Shown here one piece after another: positions 62,733 to 64,000 of a stretch of DNA of 64,000 bases. Origin of the DNA: Allorhizobium paknamense. Its GTDB lineage: Bacteria; Pseudomonadota; Alphaproteobacteria; Rhizobiales; Rhizobiaceae. Location: assembly GCF_030815125.1 (NCBI RefSeq), contig NZ_JAUSWH010000004.1, forward strand, positions 124,001 through 188,000, in the 5' to 3' direction. Position 1 is the stretch's first letter, and the number at the start of each line of letters is the position of its first letter. The position numbers were made by a program, and so were the translations under genes. The notes under the pieces are model-generated. The model was not told the DNA's origin. It was given only the letters and a program-made list of their open reading frames with translations, and searched no databases.

Positions 62733-64000
62733 GTGGTTCAAGCGCCTGCGATTGAACTGATCGGGATCGACAAGAAATTCGGTCCGGTTCACGCCAACAA
62801 GAACATCAACCTGACGGTTTCCAAGGGGTCCATTCACGGGATCATCGGCGAAAACGGCGCGGGAAAGTCGACGCTGATGTCGATCCTCTACGGCTTTTAT
62901 CAGGCCGACCAGGGCTCGATCAAAGTGGGCGGCGAAACCATCACCATCAAGGACAGCCAGGCGGCAATTGCGGCCGGCATTGGCATGGTGCACCAGCACT
63001 TCATGCTGGTCGAAAACTTCACCGTGCTGGAAAACATCATGCTGGGCGCCGAAGGCGGGGCATTGCTGGCCAGGGGCACGGATGCGGCCCGCGCCTCGCT
63101 GAAGCAGCTCGAAAAGGATTACGGCCTCGATGTCGATCCCGATGCGGTAATCGAGGAACTGGCGGTTGGCCTGCAACAGCGCGTCGAAATTCTCAAAGCC
63201 CTTTATCGCGGCGCGGACATCCTGATCCTCGATGAACCGACCGGCGTGCTGACGCCTGCCGAGGCCGATCACCTGTTCAAGATCCTCGGCGTGCTGCGCG
63301 ATCAGGGCAAGACGGTCATTCTGATCACCCATAAACTGCGCGAGATCATGGCCATCACCGATACGGTCTCCGTCATGCGGCGCGGCGAGATCGTCGCCAC
63401 CCGCAAGACAGCGGAAACTACGGTGGAGGAACTGGCCGAGCTGATGGTTGGCCGCCGGGTTCTTCTGCGGGTGGACAAGAAGCCCGCCCAACCGGGCGAG
63501 GTTCTGTTGTCGGTCCGCAACCTGACCGTCAAGGACAATCGCGGCGTTACCATGGTGGATGACGTCTCCTTCGATATCCGCGCCGGCGAGATCGTTGGCA
63601 TTGCGGGTGTGGCCGGCAACGGGCAGAGCGAGTTGCTTGAGGCCATTACCGGTATCCGCAAGCCTGTATCGGGCGAGATCCTGCTGGAAGGCCAGAAGGT
63701 CTCGGGGCTCGATCCGGCCATGCTGCGCAGGCTGGGCATCGGCCATATTCCGGAAGACCGTCACCACATGGGCCTCGTGCTGCCCTTCGAGGAAAGCCAG
63801 AACGCCATTCTCGGCTATCACCGGGATCAGCGCTACGGCAAAGGTCCCTTCCTCGATCCCGTCGCCATCCGCGCCGCCGCCGAGGTCGAAATCGCCAAAT
63901 ATGACATCCGCCCGCCGAATGCCCGGCTGAAAACCGCCAATTTCTCCGGCGGCAACCAGCAGAAGATCGTCGTGGCCCGCGAAATCGAGCGCAATCCGAA
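62733..64000 (+). CDS. Nucleoside-type ABC transporter ATPase (two-domain, partial)
   Basis: The 422 codons visible encode two ABC modules. Module 1: Walker A GENGAGKSTLMSIL, Walker B LILDEPTGVLTP and an ELAVGLQQRVEILKALYRG signature region. Module 2: degenerate Walker A GIAGVAGNGQSELLEAI and, at the right edge, FSGGNQQKIVVAREIERNP, its signature. This two-domain sugar/nucleoside arrangement (YufO/RbsA-like) fits the BMP binding protein before it. The GTG at 62733 has GGAG eight bases upstream. The gene is cut at the window edge, so C-terminal residues and the permeases are outside. Confidence 0.9.
   Translation, partial: MVQAPAIELIGIDKKFGPVHANKNINLTVSKGSIHGIIGENGAGKSTLMSILYGFYQADQGSIKVGGETITIKDSQAAIAAGIGMVHQHFMLVENFTVLENIMLGAEGGALLARGTDAARASLKQLEKDYGLDVDPDAVIEELAVGLQQRVEILKALYRGADILILDEPTGVLTPAEADHLFKILGVLRDQGKTVILITHKLREIMAITDTVSVMRRGEIVATRKTAETTVEELAELMVGRRVLLRVDKKPAQPGEVLLSVRNLTVKDNRGVTMVDDVSFDIRAGEIVGIAGVAGNGQSELLEAITGIRKPVSGEILLEGQKVSGLDPAMLRRLGIGHIPEDRHHMGLVLPFEESQNAILGYHRDQRYGKGPFLDPVAIRAAAEVEIAKYDIRPPNARLKTANFSGGNQQKIVVAREIERNP

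Overview
The window is a 64-kb piece of ordinary, GC-rich, densely coded alphaproteobacterial chromosome, most likely from the Rhizobiaceae (Agrobacterium/Rhizobium/Allorhizobium group). The evidence is a rhizobial-type PmtA phospholipid methyltransferase, a PtsN gene behind a long-form hibernation factor, a two-imelysin iron operon, dnaA next to rpsT but far from dnaN and recF, and many palindromic intergenic repeats of the kind called RIME in rhizobia. No prophage, CRISPR array, integron, plasmid gene, rRNA operon or complete insertion sequence was seen.

Layout. 1-5 kb: end of hpf, ptsN, a GGDEF-EAL protein, a PfkB sugar/nucleoside kinase and a TSUP transporter. 5-16 kb: SH3b protein, 2-hydroxyacid dehydrogenase, GNAT, MoeB/ThiF, recF, small membrane proteins, slyX, a TPR protein, guaA, and a coupled nucleosidase/hotdog thioesterase pair. 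16-22 kb: tspO, then a tight four-gene operon (imelysin IrpA, di-haem DUF1111, second imelysin, Tat-exported DUF1513) that looks like a periplasmic iron/haem system. 22-33 kb: RsmB-type methyltransferase, RlpA, SDR protein, queG, GST, uppP, NDUFA9-like reductase, beta-helix protein, pyrF, histidine phosphatase-like protein, pmtA. 33-46 kb: dnaN, rsmI-yraN, cupin, the ugpBAEC glycerol-3-phosphate importer with an upstream Pho box, yifB (comM-like) and polA. 46-50 kb: a DUF1045-phnM-phnN phosphonate cluster, a possible 31-residue membrane protein behind a second Pho-box-like array, and a class II amidotransferase. 50-64 kb: grpE-hrcA, rph divergent to hrcA, VOC-rdgB-hemW, a methyltransferase, dnaA, rpsT, tRNA-Ser(GGA), msrA, and the start of a BMP-type nucleoside ABC importer that runs off the right edge.

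Working together. Two phosphate-limitation functions (Ugp and the phosphonate cluster) lie 6 kb apart, and each is next to a candidate PhoB site. Replication and repair genes (recF, dnaN, polA, dnaA) are dispersed across the window. Heat-shock control (hrcA, grpE) sits divergently from RNA and nucleotide housekeeping genes (rph, rdgB).

The most unusual material is intergenic. There are at least three families of hairpin repeats, with compensatory base changes between copies, a triple 59-bp tandem array and a two-hairpin modular design. There is also a 145-bp MITE-like element with 19-bp perfect terminal inverted repeats that supplies the stop codon of the gene before it. I did not find a convincing new multi-gene system; the better leads are the repeat families and the Pho-box-linked small protein.
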